Below, piece by piece: positions 34,149 to 42,629 of a stretch of DNA of 64,000 nucleotides. The position numbers and the translations under genes were made by a program. A model generated the notes under the pieces. That model saw only the letters and a program-made list of their open reading frames with translations, was not told the origin of the DNA and did no database searches. Location: the NCBI GenBank assembly GCA_023439505.1, contig JAEXNR010000037.1:284416-348415 (forward strand), given 5' to 3'. Position 1 is the stretch's first letter; each line of letters opens with the position of its first letter. The stretch is from Bacillota bacterium (GTDB taxonomy: Bacteria; Bacillota; Clostridia; Lachnospirales; Lachnospiraceae).

Positions 34149-34250
34149 ACAGCAAAGAGACGGTATATATACCATCCGGTCGATCTCATGCTTCTCCATA
34201 CTGGGAAGGAAGAAAGACTTGGTGGTATGGGATACCGTCTTTTTTGCTGT
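34149..34250. terminator. Long (102-nt) hairpin between convergent genes
   Basis: ACAGCAAA plus GACGGTAT at the left pairs with ATACCGTC and TTTTTTGCTGT at the right, 18 pairs with one small bulge; ATACCA/TGGTAT extends it inward. The T-run inside the right arm makes it a terminator for the plus strand, and the matching A-run serves the minus strand. Its length is more than termination needs. Confidence 0.65.
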
Positions 34251-34354
34251 AAATCAATATAAGATAATTGAAAGTTAGTGTATCAAATTGTTATTTTCAT
34301 CGTAACCTATCAGATTCGATCGATCTCCATCTATTAATTTCTGCTTTGATGATG

Positions 34355-34759
34355 TTACTTCTGCTTTGATGACTTTTTTGCTCTCGAAAGAGGGAATTCA
34401 CCGTTCTCTTTCAGCTTCTTAAATTTTTCAGCCATATGAGCTTTGATATGATTTGCATCATCTTCCCCCATTACACCAAGGTCACTCAATTTATCCATTA
34501 ATTTACCTTCTGCAATCATTTCGTTTTCAATTAATTTATAAACCTCGTCCTTTTGTGAAGACGAGAGGGCGTTCCACTTCTCATGAGCCTTTTTCATCTT
34601 TTCATCAAAAGCAGCTCTGTTTTCTTTTTGATTTTGATTTGCCTGGGACAGTGTTGCCGATTCGGTATTCTTTTCAGATGCTAAGGCGGCCGATGGGCTT
34701 AAGCCGACCAAACCTATCATACATGCAATAGCAAAACCAGATAATTTCGCTCTGTACAT
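34355..34759 (-). CDS. Secreted small protein, YckD/DUF2680-like
   Basis: A 134-residue protein with a signal peptide (GFAIACMIGLVGLSPSAALA, cleavage after ALA). The mature part is charged and helical: FDEKMKKAHEKWNALSSSQK, then LIENEMIAEGKLMDKLSDLG, then DANHIKAHMAEKFKKLKENG. Its size and helix pattern recall the YckD/DUF2680 exported proteins, an uncertain match from memory. GAGAGGAAG precedes the ATG. Two TGTGAA repeats 11 bases apart lie upstream and may bind a response regulator. Confidence 0.6.
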   Translation of the reverse strand: MYRAKLSGFAIACMIGLVGLSPSAALASEKNTESATLSQANQNQKENRAAFDEKMKKAHEKWNALSSSQKDEVYKLIENEMIAEGKLMDKLSDLGVMGEDDANHIKAHMAEKFKKLKENGEFPLSRAKKSSKQK

Positions 34760-34825
34760 TATGCTTCCTCTCTTTCTAAAAGAACAATCTGCACACTAAC
34801 TTTCAAATTTAGTATTTCCAAACCC

Positions 34826-34842
34826 TGTGAAGAAATTGTGAA
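34826..34842 (-). promoter_or_regulatory. Direct repeat upstream of secreted-protein gene
   Basis: On the minus strand TTCACA occurs twice with an 11-base period. Such one-turn direct repeats are the usual target shape of OmpR/PhoB-type response regulators. It is 67 bases upstream of the start codon. Only two units are seen, so chance is possible. Confidence 0.3.
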
Positions 34843-34862
34843 AAATATCTGGTAATATTAGT

Positions 34863-35048
34863 TTATTTCCCTTCTCTGGCGGGCATTTCGATGGGAATTT
34901 CAGGTGTTGCATTAGATGAACTCGGCTGATTGATATCGTAAGAATCCCCATCACCGTATTCTCTATGAGAATTCTCGTACGAAGAAATGTCGTTTCGAGT
35001 GCTGGAGCCTTTGGTAGGTGTTCCCTTGTTTTGATTTATTTTATCCAT
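34863..35048 (-). CDS. Small hydrophilic 61-residue protein
   Basis: A polar protein (STRNDISSYENSHREYGDGD, then DINQPSSSN) with a strong ribosome site AAAGGAG seven bases before its ATG at 35048. It has no membrane segment and no recognised domain. Its composition resembles the small protein at 33927, but there is no clear sequence match. Function unknown. Confidence 0.5.
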   Translation of the reverse strand: MDKINQNKGTPTKGSSTRNDISSYENSHREYGDGDSYDINQPSSSNATPEIPIEMPAREGK

Positions 35049-35156
35049 AAATTCACTCCTTTCTTTATACCCTTTAGTGTCCGCAGCTGAGATTGAAACT
35101 ATGCATTTTTGATAAATTCAGAGTAAAATCAACCAGCAACCTGATGAATTGCCTCA

Positions 35157-35185
35157 TTGACTTTTGCCGGAGGATTGATTAAAAT
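35157..35185 (+). promoter_or_regulatory. Promoter of YfcC-like carrier gene
   Basis: TTGACT (35157-35162), 17 bases, TAAAAT (35180-35185). It is about 57 bases before the start codon. Confidence 0.5.
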
Positions 35186-35241
35186 AAAAATTAATATTTT
35201 TGAATAATTATGCGTAAGAGTGAATATTGGGAGGAATGAAT

Positions 35242-36720
35242 ATGGGGAAGGAACAGAATGATTCCATGATTAAAATTGGAAAGAAGACATTTATTACCGC
35301 AGTCATCATACTTGGGCTGCTGATGATTACTGTGGGAGTCTTAACAAAAGTGATTCCTGCGGGAAGTTATGAAAGAATCATAACGCAAGGACATGAGACC
35401 ATTCAACAGGGGACATTTCAATTCACAGAAGGCACCGGATTTCCGGTATGGAGATGGTTTAGTGCGCCGATTGAGGTATTATGGAGTTCGGATGGAGCGG
35501 TTATTATAGTAATAATATTCTTTCTGGTTGCGGTGGCAGGTGCCTTTGCATTATTAGAAAGCAGTGGTGTTATGACACTGGCAATTACCAGGGTAGTTGA
35601 CAAATTTTATCATATGAAATATTTGCTTATGGCAATTATGGTATTCATCTTCATGATGCTGGGCGCGGTTTTGGGGACCTTTGAGGAAAACATTGCCCTG
35701 GTACCTATGATCATAGCGCTTTCTTACTGTCTTGGCTGGGATTCTCTGATCGGACTTGGAATGAGTATTCTGGCATCTTGTTTCGGATTTACCTCTGCCA
35801 TCACCAATCCCTTTTCAATTGCAATTACACAGCGGATAGCGGGACTGCCCTTGTATTCAGGAACGGGACTGCGGATTATTATTTTTATCAGTTATTATGT
35901 TCTGGTCCTGATATTTTTATTGAGATATGCAAGAAAAATTGAGAAGGATCCCAGCAAATCTCTGGTGTATGGGCAAGATGGTGCCCTTCGAAGCAAGTAC
36001 TCTTCCAGAGACAGCCTGGAGTTGATCCTTGGTGCAAAATCCAAGGAAGAATTACGTAAGTTAAAGAGCGCAGCATATACTTTTTGCATTTTTCTCTTTT
36101 TCATCTTCGCAATGATTCTGACCGGTACCTTACTACCCTCCTTGTCCGATTTGGAACTGCCTTTGATCGGACTGCTTTTTCTTGTCGGAGGATTTATCTC
36201 ATCAGGCATTGCCGGTATAAAGGCGAAAGAAAGATGGGTGATATTTGGCAAAAGTGCCGCGGGAATCGCACCGGGAATTTTATTAATCCTGATGGCAATG
36301 AGTGTTAAATATATCATTACCCATGGCGGGATTATGGATACCATATTATATTACGCTTCCAATGCCATATCCGCCACCTCTCCCTACATAGCAATTATCA
36401 TGATATATGCACTGATACTGCTGCTGGAACTTTTTGTGGGATCTTCATCAGCTAAGGCTTTTCTGGTAATGCCGCTCATTGCTCCACTTTCTGATCTGGT
36501 GGGTATTACAAGGCAAACCTCGGTACTGGCATTTTGCTTTGGAGACGGTTTTTCCAATGTGCTGTATCCAACCAATCCGGTCCTGCTGATTTGCCTTGGA
36601 TTGACCGTCGTTACCTATACAAAATGGATCAAATGGACGTATAAGCTTCAATTAATCGCCTTTGCACTTGCCTGTGCGTATCTGTTCCTTGGGGTAGCAA
36701 TCGATTTTGGACCATTTTAA
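35242..36720 (+). CDS. YfcC/DcuC-superfamily membrane carrier
   Basis: A 492-residue membrane protein with about 12 hydrophobic helices. Features such as the N-terminal AGSYERI block and GAVLGTFEENIALVPMIIAL fit the YfcC branch of the anaerobic C4-dicarboxylate/basic amino-acid carriers. It is followed 43 bases later by an M20 peptidase gene, suggesting uptake of a peptide or amino-acid conjugate that the peptidase then cleaves. ATG 35242 follows GGGAGG at seven bases. The substrate is unknown; antiport of arginine/ornithine is known for some relatives but is not shown here. Confidence 0.8.
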   Translation: MGKEQNDSMIKIGKKTFITAVIILGLLMITVGVLTKVIPAGSYERIITQGHETIQQGTFQFTEGTGFPVWRWFSAPIEVLWSSDGAVIIVIIFFLVAVAGAFALLESSGVMTLAITRVVDKFYHMKYLLMAIMVFIFMMLGAVLGTFEENIALVPMIIALSYCLGWDSLIGLGMSILASCFGFTSAITNPFSIAITQRIAGLPLYSGTGLRIIIFISYYVLVLIFLLRYARKIEKDPSKSLVYGQDGALRSKYSSRDSLELILGAKSKEELRKLKSAAYTFCIFLFFIFAMILTGTLLPSLSDLELPLIGLLFLVGGFISSGIAGIKAKERWVIFGKSAAGIAPGILLILMAMSVKYIITHGGIMDTILYYASNAISATSPYIAIIMIYALILLLELFVGSSSAKAFLVMPLIAPLSDLVGITRQTSVLAFCFGDGFSNVLYPTNPVLLICLGLTVVTYTKWIKWTYKLQLIAFALACAYLFLGVAIDFGPF

Positions 36721-36763
36721 TCAACGGTGGAGATAGGGGATTAACCACAGAATGGAGGAAAGA

Positions 36764-38224
36764 ATGGCAGAAATTATCGTTTTTTTATTTTTGATTCAAT
36801 TCATCATAATGCTGCTTGTAATTATGATTGTGAGATATTACCGGTTTCGGCCCCACGAAAGTTCTGATACGGAATCCTATATCCCTCATGAGGATATCAC
36901 AGGAGCCGAAAAGCTCTCCCGGGCGGTACAATTAAAAACCATTTCCCATATGGATGGGACACAGACGGATTGGGAGGAATTTCTGGAATTTCACCGATTA
37001 CTGGAAGAAATGTTTCCGCTGGTTCATCAATATTGTGAGCGAACCGTAATCAATGAGTACAGCCTGGTATATCATTGGAAGCCAGAGGCACAGCCGGAGC
37101 AGGGGCCAATGTTAATTACAGCTCATATGGACGTCGTACCGGTGGAGGACGGAACACAAAAAGATTGGAAACAGGACCCATTTAGCGGAAGAATAGAAGA
37201 TAATATGGTATGGGGCCGGGGAACGCTGGATGTTAAAGTACATCTGATCGCGGCAATGGAGGCAATGGAACGTCTGATCAGAGAGGGCGTAACGCCAAAA
37301 CGAGACATCTATCTTGCCTTTGGACATGATGAGGAAATCAACGGAGAAGAAGGAGCCCGAAAGATTGCAGCATATTTTTTGCAACAAGAGATTCACTTTG
37401 ATTTTGTATTGGATGAGGGCGGCTGTGCGGCAACTCATTTATTGGAAGGCATTGACCGGCCGATTGCACTGATTGGCGTGGGGGAGAAAGGGTATGCCAA
37501 TATACGTCTTACGGTAACAAAGGACGGTGGTCATTCCTCAATGCCGGACAAGAACACTTCTCTGGGAATTCTTGCCCAGGCAATCTGTCGCGTGGAGAGA
37601 AATCCCTGCAGGTCGAAATTAATTCCTGCGGTCAGAGAATTTTTAATGAGGATAGGACCGCATATGCGTGGATTAAATCGTCTGATATTATCCAACCTGT
37701 GGATATTTAAGCCGGTTTTTCTTTCTGTTTTTTCAAAGATGAACAGCGGGAATGCCCTGCTACGCACCACAATTGCCGTGACAATGGCAAAAGGCGGTCC
37801 GGCTCCCAACGTAATTCCACAGATGGCATCGGCAATGATAAATTGTCGAATTCTTCCCGGTGAGACGGGAGAAGAGTTAATAGCCCACCTAAAAAAGACT
37901 TTAACGGGTCTGGATGTGACAATTGAGCCGGTAGTCCTTGATGAGCCGTCGAAACTATCCTCTGTGGCAGTGCCCCAATACCGCCAAATTGAGCAATTGG
38001 CAAAGTGGTTTTGTGATAATTGTATCGCGGCGCCGTATCTGGTCATGGCTGGAACGGATGCCAGAAAATATGAGGTTGTATGTGATCAGATCTATCGCTT
38101 TACTCCATATATGATCGATCAGTCCGAGCTGAATAAAATTCATGGAACCAATGAGAATATCACCATACAAAATGTGAATCGATGTATTGACTTTTTTATG
38201 CAGCTTTATCGGTCAGAGCAATAA
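36764..38224 (+). CDS. Membrane-anchored M20-family peptidase
   Basis: A 486-residue zinc hydrolase with one N-terminal membrane helix (IIVFLFLIQFIIMLLVIMIV), so the catalytic domain is tethered to the membrane. Zinc ligands: LITAHMDVVPVED, WGRGTLDVKVH, FGHDEEINGEEGAR and VLDEGG. The overall form resembles the PM20D1/carboxypeptidase-S-like branch. A lid domain starts at GHSSMPDKNTS. It follows the YfcC-like carrier and is probably co-transcribed with it. ATG 36764 has GGAGG five bases before it; ATG 36752 is less likely. Confidence 0.85.
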   Translation: MAEIIVFLFLIQFIIMLLVIMIVRYYRFRPHESSDTESYIPHEDITGAEKLSRAVQLKTISHMDGTQTDWEEFLEFHRLLEEMFPLVHQYCERTVINEYSLVYHWKPEAQPEQGPMLITAHMDVVPVEDGTQKDWKQDPFSGRIEDNMVWGRGTLDVKVHLIAAMEAMERLIREGVTPKRDIYLAFGHDEEINGEEGARKIAAYFLQQEIHFDFVLDEGGCAATHLLEGIDRPIALIGVGEKGYANIRLTVTKDGGHSSMPDKNTSLGILAQAICRVERNPCRSKLIPAVREFLMRIGPHMRGLNRLILSNLWIFKPVFLSVFSKMNSGNALLRTTIAVTMAKGGPAPNVIPQMASAMINCRILPGETGEELIAHLKKTLTGLDVTIEPVVLDEPSKLSSVAVPQYRQIEQLAKWFCDNCIAAPYLVMAGTDARKYEVVCDQIYRFTPYMIDQSELNKIHGTNENITIQNVNRCIDFFMQLYRSEQ

Positions 38225-38228
38225 AATA

Positions 38229-38267
38229 GAATGCCGCCATACACCAGGTTTGTATATGGCAGCATTC
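38229..38267. terminator. Strong hairpin between convergent genes
   Basis: GAATGCCGCCATACA pairs with TGTATATGGCAGCATTC with one mismatch and one A bulge. No long T-run follows closely on the plus strand (CTTCTTTTTA nearby). It likely terminates both the peptidase gene and the opposing MGMT-family gene. Confidence 0.65.
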
Positions 38268-38295
38268 CCATCCTTCTTTTTATGAAGACAATGAT

Positions 38296-38622
38296 TTAGT
38301 AATACCATTGAATCTGATGCTTCTTCATATCGATGCACCCATTTTCCAGAAAAGTAATTCCTTCCCCACGTAATATCCTGCGCTGCTTTTCTTCACCACC
38401 GAAGATATTACCCGGAGCCATCTCACCTGCCTTATTTACCACTCTGTGACAGGGGAGATTTCTTTCGGAAGGTGCATTGTTCATGGCATATCCCACAACT
38501 CTGGAAGCTCTCGGATTGCCAAGCATTCTGGCAATCATACCATAAGTTATCACGGACCCTTCCGGAATATCGGCAACAATTTTATAAACCTTCTCAAAAA
38601 AACCTTCGTCTTCTTTGATCAT
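38296..38622 (-). CDS. MGMT-family protein (alkyltransferase-like, active-site Cys present)
   Basis: A 108-residue protein that matches the C-terminal DNA-binding domain of O6-alkylguanine-DNA alkyltransferase. The helix-turn-helix region is VITYGMIARMLGNPRASRVVG and the active-site motif is NLPCHRVVNKAG, with the acceptor cysteine kept. It lacks the N-terminal domain of full-length Ogt/Ada. It may repair alkylated guanine or, like ATL proteins, flag it for excision repair. Confidence 0.87.
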   Translation of the reverse strand: MIKEDEGFFEKVYKIVADIPEGSVITYGMIARMLGNPRASRVVGYAMNNAPSERNLPCHRVVNKAGEMAPGNIFGGEEKQRRILRGEGITFLENGCIDMKKHQIQWYY

Positions 38623-38640
38623 GCAAAACCCCTGCTTTTC

Positions 38641-39888
38641 TTAACCTGCATTTTTGTTACGATAGGTAACCTTTACACCGGATCGCTTCTTTGCGGGAAG
38701 TAATCCACCACCGGTAAAAATATGACTGCCGGAGTGAACCCTGACCGGGAAAGGATATTTTGGAAAAATCAGTACCGGCGGAGGAGCATTTTCTTCTTTT
38801 TCATATGCCCCGTATCCGGAAAGTATGAAAAGAAACAGCGGCAGGGTCTGTACCCATAACAGGGTAAGATCGACCATGCCATGGACCAAAGCTGCCCCGG
38901 TCACCGACAGAATCAGAGTAGTAATCAGTAGTTGCTTTTCTTTAAAGCAGGTTCTTAAAACGGATAAGTAATAGTCTGCAAAGTACCATAAAAACAGGAG
39001 TACACCTAAAATACCGTAATTTAAAAAGGAATCCAGGTATAGGCTGTGGGCATGCATGACAAGCGCACCGCTCCTATAACTTTCAAATGCATAGGTCATT
39101 GATCCATGTCCGATTAACGGATTCTCTCTGATCTTATCAACCGCTTTTGCCCAGATATGGATTCGGAGCTTTGTTGTAAGATCGGCGTCGGATAACCGGG
39201 GTATCAATTCAAGATTGAGCCCCAAAACAGCCGCTACCCCTCCCAATGCCAGAATCAACCACAGTAAAAACAGCCGTTTCCTATGATATAACACAAGAAG
39301 AACTGCGATTCCTATAAAAACTTCGACGAAGGCGAACATGCTTTCACATAGATAAAGACTGATGACATTGACAGCGCCAATCAAACAAAAGAACCATCCA
39401 GATCTTTGCGATAATACCTTATAAGCACAAATAATAATTACCGTTGCTGCTATGGTACCAAAATAATTCGGATAAAAAAATACGGCAGAAATTCTATTTG
39501 CATTAAAATCATGGTCAATCAGCGGGATCAGAAACTTGTCAATCAACGCACAAACCGCGGAAGTCAGACTCAATTTGCAGACAAGCGTAAGAAGGTTTTC
39601 AAATAACTCCCGTGTCATGACACAGCGTTGAAATTGTCCCAGAACGAATGCCAGTATTAAGCCGATTCCGGCGGTAATTCCGATCCAGTTTCCGTAGGCC
39701 ATTGGAACAACCAGTAAAAATGTAAATAGCGTCATTAATAATTTATAGCATTTATGTATTAAAAGATAAGCTCTCGTGCGTTTATTGATTAATATATAGA
39801 GTGCTAAAGAAATTAATGTAATTCCTGTCAGGTAATAAGGTAAAAAAATAGAGCTGACTGAGATGGTTACAATGTTTGTATCCGTCAA
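38641..39888 (-). CDS. O-antigen ligase/polymerase-like membrane protein
   Basis: A 415-residue protein with around ten membrane helices and the Wzy_C-type block IWAKAVDKIRENPLIGHGSMTY near the middle, plus HAHSLYLDSFLNYGILG, the conserved His-containing loop of the O-antigen ligase family. It likely joins or polymerises lipid-linked glycans at the cell surface. No other surface-polysaccharide genes are nearby. The start is a TTG at 39888 with GGAAGGA upstream. Confidence 0.8.
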   Translation of the reverse strand: MTDTNIVTISVSSIFLPYYLTGITLISLALYILINKRTRAYLLIHKCYKLLMTLFTFLLVVPMAYGNWIGITAGIGLILAFVLGQFQRCVMTRELFENLLTLVCKLSLTSAVCALIDKFLIPLIDHDFNANRISAVFFYPNYFGTIAATVIIICAYKVLSQRSGWFFCLIGAVNVISLYLCESMFAFVEVFIGIAVLLVLYHRKRLFLLWLILALGGVAAVLGLNLELIPRLSDADLTTKLRIHIWAKAVDKIRENPLIGHGSMTYAFESYRSGALVMHAHSLYLDSFLNYGILGVLLFLWYFADYYLSVLRTCFKEKQLLITTLILSVTGAALVHGMVDLTLLWVQTLPLFLFILSGYGAYEKEENAPPPVLIFPKYPFPVRVHSGSHIFTGGGLLPAKKRSGVKVTYRNKNAG

Positions 39889-40215
39889 ACATTCCTTCCA
39901 TAAAAGTCCATGTTTTGTCTTAATTATTACGATCTTCCTCTTTTCAATTTACGTCATAGTTTCGTTGCTTTTCAAGCGTATCCCCCAATATGCCAAAACG
40001 AAAAACTGAAACTGCTTTATAGTCATTTTAAACATGCGGATCACCTGCCTCCGAAATGTTTATTTCAGTAACGTATTCTAGCACAATGAGGTCATGCAAG
40101 CAAGCATTTCTTAAAAAACAAAACAATATAAATCAAATATTGACATCGATAGCAATAGAAAACTTAAGAAGATTAATTTATAATATCCCTATAAATTAAG
40201 GGGGTATGCCTATTT
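39889..40215. other. Divergent intergenic region, 327 bp
   Basis: No gene is seen. The right third holds the putative chitobiose phosphorylase promoter (40177-40193). A TTGACA at 40140-40145 is too far from that -10 to pair with it and may be part of another promoter. The rest is AT-rich without clear signals. Confidence 0.4.
40177..40193 (+). promoter_or_regulatory. Chitobiose phosphorylase promoter, motif shared with ABC operon
   Basis: TTTATAATATCCCTATA contains a consensus TATAAT at 40179-40184 and differs by one base from the motif at 46335-46351. Neither copy has a good -35, which suggests both need an activator, plausibly the YesN-type regulator at 49667. Confidence 0.5.
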
Positions 40216-42606
40216 ATGAAATACGGATATTTTGATAATGAACATAGAGAATATGTGATTGAAAAAGTCGATTTACCGACATCCTGGACGAATTATCTGG
40301 GTGTGAAGGAATTATGCGCCGTAGTAAATCATACAGCCGGAGGATATCTGTTTTATAAGACACCGGAATACCATAGAATCACACGTTTTAGAGCTAACAG
40401 CATTCCGATGGATCGGCCGGGACATTATGTATACATCAGAGATGATGAGACAGGTGACTACTGGAGCATCTCCTGGCAGCCGGTAGGAAAGCCGCTTGAA
40501 ACAGCAAGGTATGAGTGCCGTCACGGACTATCTTATACCACTTATTCCTGTGAGTACAGCCATATCAAAGCTACGCAGACTCTTTTCATTCCCATGGAAG
40601 ATACGGTTGAGTTGTGGGATGTAAAGTTAAAGAATCAGGGAGAAAAGTCCAGAAGCTTAAGTGTCTTTTCCTATTGTGAATTCTCCTACCATCATATCGA
40701 TATGGATAATCGTAATTTTCAGATGAGTAATTATGCCGCCGGGTCTTCCTTCGCTGACGGAATTATTGAACATGACCTTTTCTATGAAGAATTCGGATAT
40801 CAATATTTCACTTCAAACCTTGAACCGGATGGTTTTGATTGTCTCAGAGATAAATTTATCGGACTGTATCATACGGAGGATAATCCTGCGGCTGTCGTGA
40901 ACGGCAGATGCAGCGGTTCCTTTGAAAAGGGAAATAATCACTGCGGCTCCTTACATAAAAAAATAATTCTTCAGCCGGGGGAGGAAGTCAGACTGATCTT
41001 TATGCTTGGGGAAGGGAATAGAGCCGTTGGAAGCAGGATACGGGAAAAATACTCTGATTTGGGGCAAGTGGACCAATCCTTTGCTAATCTTGCTGAGTTC
41101 TGGCGTAATAAATTAAATAAGCTCCAGATCAGTACCCCCAATGAAGGTATGAATACCCTGATTAATACCTGGAATTTATATCAGGCGGAGATTAATATTA
41201 TGTTCTCCAGATTTGCTTCCTTTATCGAAGTAGGCGGAAGAACCGGCCTTGGATATCGGGATACGGCTCAGGACTCGATGACGGTACCCCATTCCAATCC
41301 CCAAAAGTGCAGACAGAGAATCGTGGAATTACTGCGGGGACTGGTTTCGAAGGGGTATGGACTTCATCTGTTCCAACCGGAATGGTTTGATCCTGACAAT
41401 CGTGTAAAACCTTTTCGATCTCCTACCGTGATACCGACTCCGAATAAAGATGACATGATACATGGAATTGACCAGGCCTGCTCCGACGATGCGTTATGGC
41501 TCATTAGCTCTATCGTAGAATATATCAAGGAGACAGGTGAAATTTCCTTTGTTGAGGAAGAGATTTCCTATGCGGATGGCGGCAGCGGCACTGTTTATGA
41601 GCATATGAAGAAAATCCTGGATTTTTCCGATGAACAAGTGGGCGGCAGCGGGATCTGTAAAGGACTCAGGGCGGATTGGAATGACTGTCTGAACCTTGGC
41701 GGCGGAGAAAGTGCTCTGGTATCCTTTCTTCATTATTGGGCGCTGGGCAATTTTTTGGAGGTTGCTTCTTATCTTCATAAAGAAGAGGATGTCATCAAAT
41801 ACACGAAAATGCAGGACAAAGTCAAATCGGTTTGTGACCGCGAGCTTTGGGATGAAAACTGGTATATCAGAGGTATTACTAAGAATGGCAGAAAGATTGG
41901 TACCTCTCTTGATAAAGAAGGAAAGATTCATCTGGAATCCAATGCATGGGCCGTACTTTCCGGTGCAGCTCCTGAGGACAGGGGAAAAGCAGCACTGGAT
42001 TCTGTGGAGGAGTACTTGTATACCCCTTATGGAATAATGCTCAACGGACCGTCTTATACCGTACCGGATGAGGATATCGGTTTTGTAACAAGGGTATACC
42101 CGGGACTAAAAGAAAACGGTGCCATCTTTAGTCATCCCAATCCATGGGTCTGGGCGGCGGAATGCAAGCTTGGACGGGGCGACAAGGCGATGAAGTTCTA
42201 TGATGCCCTTTGTCCTTATCATCAAAACGATCTGATTGAGATCAGAGAAGCTGAGCCTTATTCTTATTGCCAGTTTATCGTGGGAAGGGAACATACAGCA
42301 TATGGACGGGCAAGACACCCGTTTATGACCGGTACCGGAGGCTGGGCCTACTTTTCCGCCACCCGTTATATGCTGGGTGTCAGACCGCAATTTGATACAT
42401 TGAGCATTGATCCTTGTATTCCTCCGGATTGGAAGGAGTTCTATATAGACCGGGAATGGAGAGAGGCCAGGTATCATATCAGTGTGTTAAATCCGGATGG
42501 TGTTATGAAGGGAGTTAAGAAAATAAAACTGAATGGGACTGAGGTTTCTTTTGTCGATGCACAGCCCGCAGGAAGTGAAAACGAGATCGAAGTAATCATG
42601 GGTTAG
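40216..42606 (+). CDS. chbP: N,N'-diacetylchitobiose phosphorylase (GH94)
   Basis: A 796-residue GH94 phosphorylase. Long blocks recall Vibrio chitobiose phosphorylase: MKYGYFDN at the start, SFIEVGGRTGLGYRDTAQD in the middle, then KGLRADWNDCLNLGGGES with the proposed catalytic Asp, and NGAIFSHPNPWVWAAE near the end. It would use phosphate to split chitobiose into GlcNAc-1-phosphate and GlcNAc, saving one ATP. The following phosphohexomutase, NagA, NagB and ROK kinase genes handle both products, which supports the chitobiose assignment over cellobiose. There is no signal peptide, so it acts in the cytoplasm. Confidence 0.9.
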   Translation: MKYGYFDNEHREYVIEKVDLPTSWTNYLGVKELCAVVNHTAGGYLFYKTPEYHRITRFRANSIPMDRPGHYVYIRDDETGDYWSISWQPVGKPLETARYECRHGLSYTTYSCEYSHIKATQTLFIPMEDTVELWDVKLKNQGEKSRSLSVFSYCEFSYHHIDMDNRNFQMSNYAAGSSFADGIIEHDLFYEEFGYQYFTSNLEPDGFDCLRDKFIGLYHTEDNPAAVVNGRCSGSFEKGNNHCGSLHKKIILQPGEEVRLIFMLGEGNRAVGSRIREKYSDLGQVDQSFANLAEFWRNKLNKLQISTPNEGMNTLINTWNLYQAEINIMFSRFASFIEVGGRTGLGYRDTAQDSMTVPHSNPQKCRQRIVELLRGLVSKGYGLHLFQPEWFDPDNRVKPFRSPTVIPTPNKDDMIHGIDQACSDDALWLISSIVEYIKETGEISFVEEEISYADGGSGTVYEHMKKILDFSDEQVGGSGICKGLRADWNDCLNLGGGESALVSFLHYWALGNFLEVASYLHKEEDVIKYTKMQDKVKSVCDRELWDENWYIRGITKNGRKIGTSLDKEGKIHLESNAWAVLSGAAPEDRGKAALDSVEEYLYTPYGIMLNGPSYTVPDEDIGFVTRVYPGLKENGAIFSHPNPWVWAAECKLGRGDKAMKFYDALCPYHQNDLIEIREAEPYSYCQFIVGREHTAYGRARHPFMTGTGGWAYFSATRYMLGVRPQFDTLSIDPCIPPDWKEFYIDREWREARYHISVLNPDGVMKGVKKIKLNGTEVSFVDAQPAGSENEIEVIMG

Positions 42607-42629
42607 CATAGACCGAAGGAGGTTGCAGG

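Noticed and set aside
35895..36344. 149-codon minus-strand ORF inside the YfcC-like carrier gene
   Set aside because: The plus strand has a strong, complete membrane-protein gene; the minus ORF has no domain and no ribosome site.
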